Part shown: positions 9,066 to 17,380 of the stretch, one piece after another
Position numbering within the stretch: position 1 is the first letter of the stretch
Layout: each line of letters starts with the position of its first letter
Source: Schaedlerella arabinosiphila
Lineage (GTDB): Bacteria; Bacillota; Clostridia; Lachnospirales; Lachnospiraceae
Direction of reading: 5' to 3'
Length of the DNA stretch: 64,000 nt
Assembly: GCF_003885045.1 (NCBI RefSeq)
Contig: NZ_RHJS01000002.1
Coordinates: 4,457,302 to 4,521,301, forward strand
The notes under the pieces: model-generated
What the model saw: only the letters and a program-made list of their open reading frames with translations
What the model was told of the DNA's origin: nothing
Databases searched by the model: none
Position numbers and translations under genes: made by a program

Positions 9066-9094
9066 ATTATACTCCCCGGACGGCCTGTAATCAA
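9066..9094 (-). promoter_or_regulatory. sigma-A promoter for the DUF6483 gene
   Basis: Minus strand TTGATT, 17 bases, TATAAT, about 95 bases before the start codon at 8971. Confidence 0.65.
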
Positions 9095-9150
9095 TAGACA
9101 GTCCGACACATAAAGCGTTCTCCAATCCATTTCCGGCGCAGAAACGATTC

Positions 9151-9894
9151 TCACTCCCCAATAAGATTATCCGGTATCCCAAGCCCCCGGATCTTCCTCA
9201 TCGCTTTTTCGATATATGTGTATCCCCGGCTCATCAAAAACGCCCCATGGGCAGGCAGAAGGACGTCAGGATGGATCTCCTCCAGCCTCTTGCAGCTCTC
9301 AATATATTTCTGCAGATCACAGTCCCATATGGCCTGGAGCGCAATTTTTCCATAATTGAATATGCAATCCCCGGAAAATACGATTTTCTTTCCCTGCCAG
9401 ATCATTTCATAGCAGGCGTGGCCGCTGCAGTGACCTTCCATACGGTATACGTTCAGACGTATATCCCCCACCTGCACCGACGTATCTTCCAATATCGGCC
9501 GTACCGGGCATGCATGAAATGTATACCCTTTCCCATACACTCCGGCCCGGATCGCTTCCTCCAGGGCAATCGCCTTTAGATTTCCTTCGGAAACATACTC
9601 CGCGGTTTCCCGCAGGGCATAAACCTCCGCCTGGCAGGCCCGGCTCAGTACAAACGCCCCACCGGAATGATCCCCATGCCCATGGGTCAGAAAAATCCCG
9701 GATATCTGCGCAGGGTGGATTCCGGCTGCTTTGATATTGTGCAGAATGGATTCCGGCTCAACCCCTGCCCCCGCGTCAATCAAAGCGTACTCCCCATCCC
9801 CGTCGATCAGGTACACCGTACAGTCCAGGTCGTGAGAAATTCCAAACCCAGAATCCCCCGACCCGACAATATAGATTCGTTCATGTATCTGCAT
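9151..9894 (-). CDS. Metallo-beta-lactamase-fold hydrolase
   Basis: A 247-residue cytosolic protein with the binuclear metal motif THGHGDHSGG (about 70-79) and later metal-site segments GHCSGHA, SGDC and PAHG, as in glyoxalase II/lactonase-type members. It is the last gene of the long minus-strand catabolic operon, with an 86-base spacer from the PLP-enzyme stop. An AGGAGG ribosome site precedes ATG at 9894. Ester, thioester and lactone are all possible substrates. In this setting it may hydrolyse a lactone or thioester intermediate, which is inference. Confidence 0.82.
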   Translation of the reverse strand: MQIHERIYIVGSGDSGFGISHDLDCTVYLIDGDGEYALIDAGAGVEPESILHNIKAAGIHPAQISGIFLTHGHGDHSGGAFVLSRACQAEVYALRETAEYVSEGNLKAIALEEAIRAGVYGKGYTFHACPVRPILEDTSVQVGDIRLNVYRMEGHCSGHACYEMIWQGKKIVFSGDCIFNYGKIALQAIWDCDLQKYIESCKRLEEIHPDVLLPAHGAFLMSRGYTYIEKAMRKIRGLGIPDNLIGE

Positions 9895-10004
9895 TTTGCC
9901 TTCCTCCTGTTCACAATGAATCGCCCCCTCACCGATGGTTCGAGGGCATGTCGTCGGAAGGCATCTTTAAAAAATGCTTCGCATTTTGCCTTCCTCCTAT
10001 TCAC
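9891..10004 (-). repeat. Duplicated ribosome-binding/start region
   Basis: The 24-base stretch at 9891-9914, which holds the AGGAGGAAGGCAAAATGC start region of the hydrolase gene, is repeated with one mismatch at 9981-10004, exactly 90 bases upstream. Translation from the upstream copy would give only the pentapeptide MRSIF before a stop. Confidence 0.8.
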
Positions 10005-11094
10005 TCCTCCCCCGTGCGTCAATCTCGATCGTTCCCCGGAATTTTCCATTGTAAAATCCATATACTCGATCCACCAGATTAGTTACCACACACGCATGAT
10101 TTGGAATGATCTCAATCTTATCCCCGATCTGCAGCGGGTTTTCCGCTTCGCACCGCAAAAAAGCATGCTCCTCGTTCAATGCATAGATCTCCACCTCCGG
10201 ATATCCGCAGATCCATCCATACCCTTTCCGGTAATGGCACACATCCCCGGTCAGCGACTTTGTTCCTACGTCCGCGATCACCACATGTTCGTCCGGCTTG
10301 CTGACCACCGTTGCCAGAACCCGCAGGGCACAGTCATCCGGTTTTACAAGGCCCGCGTCAATCTGCCCGCAGTCGTTGAAAATATAATGGCCGCTTCGAA
10401 TTTCCGTGATTCCCCGCAGCTCTTCGGGCACCTTTCCGGTAAAGCTGGAACCGGCGCTCAATACTTCCATCCGAAATCCGTCCTCTTCCAGCAGCTTCGC
10501 CGTCTGCAGCAGCGTGTCCCTCTCCTCCCTGGCATATTGCCGAATTTCTTCTATATTACGGCTGTTGTATACCAGCCCTCCGTAATACATCAGTCCCACG
10601 ATCCGGATACCTGCCAGCTCCCTGATGCTGCGCGCAAACTCCAACGCAGCTTTTCCGGGTTTCACGCCGCCCCGGTTCAAACCGCCGTCTATTTCAATCA
10701 GCACATCCACCCTTTTATGTGCCTTTTCAAAAAAATCACTTAGCTGCCCTGCGCCCACGGCGCTGTTCACCAGTGTCGATACCTTCACTTTCCCGGACAG
10801 ATCCAGAAGACGCTGCAATTTGTCCTCCCCGATCAGGGGATATGCTATGAAAATGTCCTGAATCCCCGCTTCCGCCATCACCTCCGCTTCCCCAAGCTTT
10901 GCCGCCGTAATTCCGCTACAGCCTGCCTCCACCTGAAGACCCGCCAGATATCCGCTGCGGTGCGTTTTGATATGGGGACGGTGCTTCAATCCGGCCCTGC
11001 AGGCCCCTTCCAGCATATCCGACACATTTTTTTCCACAATATCCATATGGATTACAACCGCAGGTGTAGGAAGCTTTTCCAACTCTCTATTCAC
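9997..11094 (-). CDS. D-serine dehydratase/D-threonine aldolase-like PLP enzyme
   Basis: A 365-residue alanine-racemase-fold PLP enzyme of the DSD1/D-TA family. The PLP lysine is K43 in PHIKTHRS and the C-terminal metal motif is PNHAC (H333, C335), as in zinc-dependent D-serine dehydratases and D-threonine aldolases. It should act on a D-beta-hydroxy amino acid, by elimination or retro-aldol cleavage. The start is GTG at 11094; GTGA overlaps the stop of the upstream M20 gene by four bases, with AAAGGAG seven to nine bases before. The nearby ridA gene fits, because elimination yields enamine/imine intermediates that RidA hydrolyses. The true substrate is not determined. Confidence 0.82.
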   Translation of the reverse strand: MNRELEKLPTPAVVIHMDIVEKNVSDMLEGACRAGLKHRPHIKTHRSGYLAGLQVEAGCSGITAAKLGEAEVMAEAGIQDIFIAYPLIGEDKLQRLLDLSGKVKVSTLVNSAVGAGQLSDFFEKAHKRVDVLIEIDGGLNRGGVKPGKAALEFARSIRELAGIRIVGLMYYGGLVYNSRNIEEIRQYAREERDTLLQTAKLLEEDGFRMEVLSAGSSFTGKVPEELRGITEIRSGHYIFNDCGQIDAGLVKPDDCALRVLATVVSKPDEHVVIADVGTKSLTGDVCHYRKGYGWICGYPEVEIYALNEEHAFLRCEAENPLQIGDKIEIIPNHACVVTNLVDRVYGFYNGKFRGTIEIDARGRSE

Positions 11095-12221
11095 TTTGAT
11101 TCCTCTCCTTTCAAAAACTCCATGGCAATCTGGTAATAATATTTCACCGCCAGCCTGATCTGTTCTTCCTCCACATACTCCTCGCTTGTGTGCGCCTGTT
11201 TCAGGCTGCCCGGCCCGCAGATCACCGCCGGAATCCCATGCCCGACCAGAAAACACTGCTCGCAGGATGCGTCAAAGGCCGCCGGGCTCTGCGGCTCTCC
11301 CAACACCCGCTCCCCGATCTCACAGCATTTTTTTACCAGAGCATGGCCGCTGTCCATCTCCCCGCCCGGCATGAAAAAATGCTTCGACAAACTGCAGTTC
11401 TCGATTCCTTCCAATGCCTGTTCCTCCAACCGTCTGCATTCCTCATAGCCCATCCCGGGAAGCACTCTGAAATCTGTCAAAAGCCGCACATGCCCCGGCA
11501 CAATATTATCCTTTTCATACCCTTCCACCATAGTCACGGCAATACCCGGAGGCGGAAGAAGCGCATGCCGGTACTGCACCAGAGCTTCATTCATCCGGAA
11601 AATCGCATTGATCGCCTTTGCCGCGTCCTGCATGGCATTGTGCTGCTGCAGGGGAAGGGCCGCATGGTAGGGCGCAGCCGCAATATCCACATAATCCCGC
11701 AGAACACCTCTGTGCGCAACCGCCACCTGCAGTTCCGTAGGCTCGCCGATCACGGCAAACGCCGCCTTTCCTTTTTCTCTGAGGAAATGCCGCATTCCCA
11801 GATTGCCGCACTCCTCGTCCGCAACCAATACAAGGGTCAATGTCCCCGAAAGCCGAATATTCTCCCTGGACAATTGCAGCAATACCGCACACATGGCGGC
11901 GACACCGCCTTTCATATCCGCAGTGCCCCTTCCGTACAGCCGCTCCCCTTTTTTTATCATCTGAAACGGCGGAAATTGCCAGTCCTCCGCCGCAGGCACC
12001 ACGTCCAGATGCCCGCAGAAAATGATCTCCGGCTCCCCGTTTCCATAGGACGCTGTCAGGTTTGCCCGGTTGTTTCCCAAATCCTGTATCCGGGCAGATA
12101 TTTTCTCTTCACAGAATAATTCATAAAGATACTCTGCAGCCGCTTTTTCATTGCCCGGCGGATTTGCCGTATTGATCGCGATTAATTTTTCCAGTATTTT
12201 AAATACGGTCTCTCTGTCCAT
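11091..12221 (-). CDS. M20 family metallopeptidase/deacylase (ArgE/DapE type)
   Basis: A 376-residue cytosolic di-zinc amidohydrolase. The metal and catalytic set is visible: H71 and D73 in GHLDVVP, D102 in GRGTADMKGG, E136/E137 in ADEECGN and E160 in GEPTE. A central dimerisation (lid) domain follows. Relatives remove acyl groups from amino acids (acetylornithine, succinyl-diaminopimelate) or cleave dipeptides. It is translationally coupled to the PLP enzyme downstream, which suggests that it releases the free amino acid on which that enzyme acts (inference). Confidence 0.86.
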   Translation of the reverse strand: MDRETVFKILEKLIAINTANPPGNEKAAAEYLYELFCEEKISARIQDLGNNRANLTASYGNGEPEIIFCGHLDVVPAAEDWQFPPFQMIKKGERLYGRGTADMKGGVAAMCAVLLQLSRENIRLSGTLTLVLVADEECGNLGMRHFLREKGKAAFAVIGEPTELQVAVAHRGVLRDYVDIAAAPYHAALPLQQHNAMQDAAKAINAIFRMNEALVQYRHALLPPPGIAVTMVEGYEKDNIVPGHVRLLTDFRVLPGMGYEECRRLEEQALEGIENCSLSKHFFMPGGEMDSGHALVKKCCEIGERVLGEPQSPAAFDASCEQCFLVGHGIPAVICGPGSLKQAHTSEEYVEEEQIRLAVKYYYQIAMEFLKGEESK

Positions 12222-12257
12222 CTCGCTCCTCTGAATCCGTTACAGTTCATACCTTGA

Positions 12258-13745
12258 TCAGTATTCTAAATCCAGCCTGTGCATCATTTCATTATAGTTC
12301 AGGAAACGCTCGTAGGCTGCCTGATACAGTTCCTGATGTTCGGGATTCGGATATTTTACTTCCAAAATCCGCATCCTTTTCCGGGCGGTCTCACCTGCGT
12401 CCTCAAACATTCCGGCCGCCGTACCGCCGATTATGGCCGCTCCTGTGGTGGATACATCCGGATTTCCCGCAATTGCCGCCGGAATCCCAAATATGTCCGC
12501 GATCATGTCTGTCCACAGGTCGATATGGATTCCGCCTCCCGCCAGAGTCAGTGTCGTAAGCCTTGCCATCTCCTGAAATATCAGAAAGGACTGGCGCAGG
12601 TTGTACGTCACCCCTTCCAGTTGGCTGCGGAAGATCTCCCCCCTTGTCGTGCTGATCCGCATCCCAATCATGTGCTGCCTGTCGGCCCCGCAGAATCTGG
12701 GTGAACCGCTCCCGGCCAGAAACGGGATTGTAACCAGTCCATGGCTTCCCGGCGGCACATCCGAAGCCGCTTCCGCCAATTCCCGGATCAGCCCATAATC
12801 TGCCTCCTCTTTCTCCGACAGCCGTGCCAGAAGCCAGTTCACCGCCGCGCCTCCGTTAAAATGCGATCCCAACGCGTACATTTTTCCCTTTGTCACATGA
12901 GGGTGGAAGGTCACCTGCCCGTAATACCTGGTGTCAGCCTTCGGAACCATGGACAAAAATGTGGCGCAGGTTCCCAGCGTCAGGGCTCCGTCTCCCGGTT
13001 CGGAAAGTCCCATTCCCAGCGCGGCGCAGGCCATATCCGCACCGCCGCAGGCTACAGGAAGCCCTTCCGGAAGTCCGAACCGTGCCGCCCCTTCTGCAGA
13101 CACTTTTCCCACAATATCAAACGGGCTGCATATCGGCGGAAACAGCGACTCTCTCAAGCCGCACGCCTTGACCGCCTCTTGATCCCAGTCCATTGTGCCG
13201 GGATCGATGCACAGCGCGTTGTAGGCATCCGTATAGTCCGTAACACATTTCCCGGTCAGCCGATACCGCAGAAAATCCTTTGGGGAAAGCCACGCCTTCG
13301 CCTTTTGAAAAAGCTCCGGCCTTTCTTCGGAAAGCCAGCGCAGCTTCGGCAGTGAAAACGCGTTGTTGATTGGATTTCCCGTTTTATATTTTACGGTCTC
13401 GCCCATCTGTTCCAGCAGAGCCTCGCTTTGCTTCTGGCTTCTGGAATCCGACAGCATGATGCAGGGGTGCAGCGCCGTACCGTCACAGCCCAGCAATACC
13501 ACCCCGCTCATATGTCCTGAAAAAGAAAGGATTTCCACTTTTTTCAGATCTTCCCTCTCCTTCAGCCGCAAAATTCCTGACCGCAGCGCCCGCTCCCAGT
13601 CATTCGTATCCTGCTCCACTTTATGGCCGCAGGCCGTCCTTGTCGGATATTTCTCAGAAACCGTCAGAACCTCTGCCCCTGTCTCATCCATAAGCATCAG
13701 CTTTAGCTGTGTGGAACCCAGGTCTGCGGCTAAAATATATGCCAT
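12258..13745 (-). CDS. FGGY-family carbohydrate kinase (xylulokinase-like)
   Basis: A 495-residue ATP-dependent kinase. The N-terminal phosphate-binding strand is ADLGSTQLKLMLMDETG, the catalytic Asp is probably in CGGADMACAALGMG, and the C-terminal ATPase-fold loop is GGGIHIDLWTDMIADI. Length and order match xylulose/gluconate-type kinases. It lies between the creatininase-like and M20 genes in the operon, two bases from the former. It probably phosphorylates the imported polyol, sugar or sugar acid; the exact sugar cannot be read. Confidence 0.87.
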   Translation of the reverse strand: MAYILAADLGSTQLKLMLMDETGAEVLTVSEKYPTRTACGHKVEQDTNDWERALRSGILRLKEREDLKKVEILSFSGHMSGVVLLGCDGTALHPCIMLSDSRSQKQSEALLEQMGETVKYKTGNPINNAFSLPKLRWLSEERPELFQKAKAWLSPKDFLRYRLTGKCVTDYTDAYNALCIDPGTMDWDQEAVKACGLRESLFPPICSPFDIVGKVSAEGAARFGLPEGLPVACGGADMACAALGMGLSEPGDGALTLGTCATFLSMVPKADTRYYGQVTFHPHVTKGKMYALGSHFNGGAAVNWLLARLSEKEEADYGLIRELAEAASDVPPGSHGLVTIPFLAGSGSPRFCGADRQHMIGMRISTTRGEIFRSQLEGVTYNLRQSFLIFQEMARLTTLTLAGGGIHIDLWTDMIADIFGIPAAIAGNPDVSTTGAAIIGGTAAGMFEDAGETARKRMRILEVKYPNPEHQELYQAAYERFLNYNEMMHRLDLEY

Positions 13746-13746
13746 A

Positions 13747-14475
13747 TCAGTTTTCTCCCTTCAGAATCCTCACAATATTGTCCACCACGGCATCAATGAT
13801 CTGCTTTCCCTTCTCCCCGCTTGCCGCCGTCGCGTCGCCCAGCACCGCTGTTTCCATAAAATCGCTCCATCGAACCGGCGTATACTCATAATCCGCGGGA
13901 AATGTAACGTCCTGCGAAACCGCCTCCTCTATCCGTACCTTTTCCGGGCATAGGTAGAGCATATAAGACGTCTCGATCTCATCCGCATGAAAATAAACCT
14001 TGTGGGGACGTTTGGAAGTACAGACCCGCCCGATTACATCCGCGGCTCCCGGATACGTAAACTGAAATATTTTCATGTCCAGTTTTTCATATGCTTTCCG
14101 CATCATTTCCTTGACCGCACTCCCGTTTCCCACATGCCCGTTGATCACCGCCAGCCTTTTGAGTCCGGCATGCTCCAGGCTTTTTGCGATCCCGTACAGA
14201 TAGTCTGTAAGCACCTCGTCCGGTATATGGATGCTGCCCGGCACATTTCCCAGGGACCACACCTGCCCGTAAGGTACGCAGGGAAGGACAAGGCAGCGCC
14301 TGCTGCCCATGCGTTCCTCCACCTGTTCCGCAACCCTCCGGGCAAGGCAGCAGTCCGTGTCCAGCGGCAGATGATCCCCGTGGACTTCCACCGCCCCGAC
14401 CGGAAGCAGCGCCGTCATCTGTTCCTCATTCAAAAAAATTTTCGCTTCCTTCTGATTCAAGTCACCGTAATTCAT
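13747..14475 (-). CDS. Creatininase-family amidohydrolase
   Basis: A 242-residue member of the creatininase fold. Metal-site residues follow the family spacing: E30, H32 and D41 in GAVEVHGDHLPLDTD, H115 in INGHVGN, and a later Glu in HADEIETS. Relatives open cyclic amides (creatinine), deformylate FAPy or trim mycofactocin, so the fold alone does not define the substrate. The gene overlaps the phosphotriesterase-like gene by four bases (ATGA). In this operon a ring-opening hydrolase beside a lactonase-like enzyme suggests processing of a cyclic amide/lactone sugar derivative. Confidence 0.83.
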   Translation of the reverse strand: MNYGDLNQKEAKIFLNEEQMTALLPVGAVEVHGDHLPLDTDCCLARRVAEQVEERMGSRRCLVLPCVPYGQVWSLGNVPGSIHIPDEVLTDYLYGIAKSLEHAGLKRLAVINGHVGNGSAVKEMMRKAYEKLDMKIFQFTYPGAADVIGRVCTSKRPHKVYFHADEIETSYMLYLCPEKVRIEEAVSQDVTFPADYEYTPVRWSDFMETAVLGDATAASGEKGKQIIDAVVDNIVRILKGEN

Positions 14476-15452
14476 CCGCTCACCTTCTTAAATGTAAAGC
14501 ATTCCCTCGGGTTATTCACAAAAATGTCCTGTACAAGCTGTTCCCCATTGATTCCTGCATGTTCCGCTTCCTCCTGCAGACGCGGAGCCCAGGTTTCCTT
14601 TATATAAGGAAGTCCCACCGCATAAGAATAGCTGTGGTAATAGCTGCGCCTTGCCGTATCCCCGCTGACCAGGATCTGCTTCTGGTATCCCCGCTTTGCC
14701 AGCTCCAGTATGCACCGGATTCGGATGGATTCCGGGTTATACTTTACCTTGGCAATCCCGTCAAAGCAGAGAAACGCGCCCGTATCCGCCAGTTTTAAAT
14801 GCATGTATGTGTCCGGATTCCGATCCATGTGTCCAAAGCTCACATTGTGCGGGTCCACTCCCTCTTCCCGAAGATACCGCAGCTGCTCCAACGCCATGGT
14901 ACCGGCCTCCGTATGGGAATGCACCGGAGCCCCCGTTGCCAGATGCGCCCTGCACGCCGCGCGCAGGGTTTTGATTTCCAGGGGGCTGATGCTGTTATAT
15001 CCTGTGCCGAACTTAACCTGTCCGCCTTTGATGCCCGTTTCCTGCATCCCGACGTTCACTTCCCGAATCACAAATTCTGTCAGCTCGTCCACACTGCTGC
15101 CCTCAATCCACTCCTCGTAGGTCCTGTTTTCCCCGGGCATTTTGGCGTCCCATAAAAATCCCTTGTTAAATCCCGCCGTCCCGATCACCTGCATTCCGGT
15201 ACGCATGGAAATGTCATAGACTGCCTGCGGGTCCCGTCCGTAATCTATGGCAGTCGCGTCAACCAGAGTCTCCACCCCGCAGGCTTTCGCCGCCGCCACC
15301 TCCTGCCTGCTTTTTTCGGGGTCATCCAGCAGCAGGTCCTCTTCCTTTCTCTCCAGCCAGTGACCCGGCCGGCAGACAATATGCTCATGGGCATATGTAA
15401 ACCCCAGCTTTTCCGGGGCAATATCTCCTGTCATCAATCTTACGAAACCCAT
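14472..15452 (-). CDS. Phosphotriesterase-family hydrolase (lactonase-like)
   Basis: A 326-residue TIM-barrel amidohydrolase of COG1735. The binuclear metal ligands are visible: H22 and H24 in YAHEHIV, carboxylated K147 in GQVKFGTGY, H180 in PVHSHTEAG, H208 in SFGHMD and D265 in LVSGDTARR. Firmicute relatives have been characterised as sugar-phosphate lactonases, so hydrolysis of a lactone (possibly 5-phosphate) is the best guess. It sits between the permeases and the creatininase-like gene and overlaps the latter by four bases. The FGGY kinase in the same operon could supply the phosphorylated substrate. Confidence 0.85.
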   Translation of the reverse strand: MGFVRLMTGDIAPEKLGFTYAHEHIVCRPGHWLERKEEDLLLDDPEKSRQEVAAAKACGVETLVDATAIDYGRDPQAVYDISMRTGMQVIGTAGFNKGFLWDAKMPGENRTYEEWIEGSSVDELTEFVIREVNVGMQETGIKGGQVKFGTGYNSISPLEIKTLRAACRAHLATGAPVHSHTEAGTMALEQLRYLREEGVDPHNVSFGHMDRNPDTYMHLKLADTGAFLCFDGIAKVKYNPESIRIRCILELAKRGYQKQILVSGDTARRSYYHSYSYAVGLPYIKETWAPRLQEEAEHAGINGEQLVQDIFVNNPRECFTFKKVSG

Positions 15453-15480
15453 TGCAGTCCCTCCTTCTATTATTATGCTT

Positions 15481-16434
15481 TTATTTATTTTTCTTCATCT
15501 GAAACTGGTTTACCGCAACCATCACCGCGATCACCAGCCCCTGGCTCAAATACTGCCCCGCGTTTGAAATTCCCAGAATGGTCATCAGGCTCTGCAGCAC
15601 GACCAGGATCATAACGCCCGGAAATGTTCCCTCTAGCGAGCCGATTCCTCCTGTAAATGCCGCCCCTCCGATTACGGAAGCCGCGATGGAATTTAACGTG
15701 TACTCTGTTCCCACTCCCATGGAAGCCACCCCAACGTATGCGCTCAGCATCAGCCCCGCAAGTCCTGCCAGAAGCGAGGTAAGCACATAGGCAGAGATCA
15801 GAATCCCGTCTGCCGGATATCCGGACTGCTTCGCCACAACCGGACTTGCGCCTGTAAAATACAGCCTTCTTCCATAGGTTGTCTTCCGCAGGATCAAAGA
15901 CAAAAGCCCCCACAGCGCGATCCAGATGACAAATGCCACCGGAAGACTTCCCCACCAGCCCTCCGCCAGGTAGCGGAAAGACTTCGGAATATTGCCGCTG
16001 GGGATGCCCTGTGTATACACGTAATATCCGCCCTCAATAATGATTGACATTGCCATTGTGACCAGAAACGGCTGCATTTTAAACTTGGTGATGATAATCC
16101 CGTTGGCCAGTCCGATCATGGCGCACAGCCCCAGGGAAATGAGAATGCCCGGTAAAATGCGTTCGCTTCTTCCATTCATGATCGACGCGCACACCAGATT
16201 GACCATGGAAATCGTCGCCCCCACAGACAGATCCAGCCCTCCGGCAAGAAGCGCAATCGTCTGTCCCATAGCCACGATGCCGAGGGGCGCCGCAGAACGG
16301 GCAATATTCAGTAAATGCGTTGGGGAAACCGTTCCGTTTGTAGACAGGAGAAACACAAGAATAATCGCGGCAAAAAGTGCATAAACCCCGAATGGAAAAT
16401 TCGAATACCTGAATTTTTCTTTCATTGCCTGCAT
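15481..16434 (-). CDS. RbsC-type sugar ABC transporter permease (second)
   Basis: A 317-residue polytopic inner-membrane protein of the BPD_transp_2 family, with eight or more hydrophobic segments and the family segments AGGLDLSVGATISMVN and LEGTFPGVMILVVLQSL. It forms the channel with the permease encoded one base upstream (start 16434, neighbour stop 16436). Two different RbsC-like subunits with one RbsA-like double ATPase is a common carbohydrate-uptake arrangement. Confidence 0.88.
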   Translation of the reverse strand: MQAMKEKFRYSNFPFGVYALFAAIILVFLLSTNGTVSPTHLLNIARSAAPLGIVAMGQTIALLAGGLDLSVGATISMVNLVCASIMNGRSERILPGILISLGLCAMIGLANGIIITKFKMQPFLVTMAMSIIIEGGYYVYTQGIPSGNIPKSFRYLAEGWWGSLPVAFVIWIALWGLLSLILRKTTYGRRLYFTGASPVVAKQSGYPADGILISAYVLTSLLAGLAGLMLSAYVGVASMGVGTEYTLNSIAASVIGGAAFTGGIGSLEGTFPGVMILVVLQSLMTILGISNAGQYLSQGLVIAVMVAVNQFQMKKNK

Positions 16435-16435
16435 A

Positions 16436-17380
16436 TCACTTTATCTCCTTTCTTTTTATCTGGAAGATCATGAGAGACGCTACCAGTACGATTCCCTTTG
16501 CAATATACTGAAAATACGGTGAAATCCCCATATTATTCATAATGTTGTTGATCAGCGTCAGGATCACCGCTCCAAAAAACGCGCCGACCACGCTGCCCAC
16601 GCCGCCGTTCATGGATACGCCCCCTACAACCGCCGCTGCCACGGAGTCCATCGCGTAGCTGTCCCCCACCAGCGGGTTTCCCGTGGAGATCCTTGCAGAA
16701 AGGAGAACCCCCGCAAAAGCCGCGATCATACCGGAAATCATATACACGATCAGGATATTCTTTTTCACCTTGATGCCGGACTGCTCCGCATAGACTTCCC
16801 CGTTTCCTATGGCATAGATATTCCGTCCGAACCTGGTGTAATGCAGAATAAAGAAAGCCAGAATATACATGGCGATTGCCAGCAGGATCGATATATTCAG
16901 AATGCCGATCCGGGTTTTCAAAAATGCCGCAAATTCCGCGTTCACCTTTCCGCCGCTGCCGGGCATCAGGATCAGGCAGATCCCTTTCAAAAATGCCTGG
17001 GTGGAAATCGTAATGATCATGGCCGGAATCTGGAACGTCACAATTCCGATCCCGTTGATCAGCCCTGTCAGAGCGCCTGCTGCCAGCGCAAGCAATATAC
17101 TGAACAGCGCCGTATGCATGGTATCCCTGCTGAACAGCGCAACCAGGATCGTACTGAAAGAGATCACGCTGCTGACAGACATATCAATACCGCCGATGAA
17201 CAGCACCTTGCACTGGGCAATCGCCACCACGGATAGAACCGCCGCCTGGGCGGCAATATTCCGGATATTGTACGCATTTCGGAATGTCGGGGACAAAATC
17301 GCCGCTGCAGCGATCATGACCCCAAGTACCGCCATGGATGGAACCGCCTGCTTTACCTGTTTTTTTACGGATCCCGTCAT
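16436..17380 (-). CDS. RbsC-type sugar ABC transporter permease (first)
   Basis: A 314-residue membrane protein of the same family as its downstream neighbour, with IGGIDMSVSSVISFS and MNGGVGSVVGAFFGAVI. It overlaps the ATPase gene by four bases (start 17380, ATPase stop 17377), indicating translational coupling. Expected to pair with the second permease as a heterodimeric channel. Confidence 0.88.
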   Translation of the reverse strand: MTGSVKKQVKQAVPSMAVLGVMIAAAAILSPTFRNAYNIRNIAAQAAVLSVVAIAQCKVLFIGGIDMSVSSVISFSTILVALFSRDTMHTALFSILLALAAGALTGLINGIGIVTFQIPAMIITISTQAFLKGICLILMPGSGGKVNAEFAAFLKTRIGILNISILLAIAMYILAFFILHYTRFGRNIYAIGNGEVYAEQSGIKVKKNILIVYMISGMIAAFAGVLLSARISTGNPLVGDSYAMDSVAAAVVGGVSMNGGVGSVVGAFFGAVILTLINNIMNNMGISPYFQYIAKGIVLVASLMIFQIKRKEIK

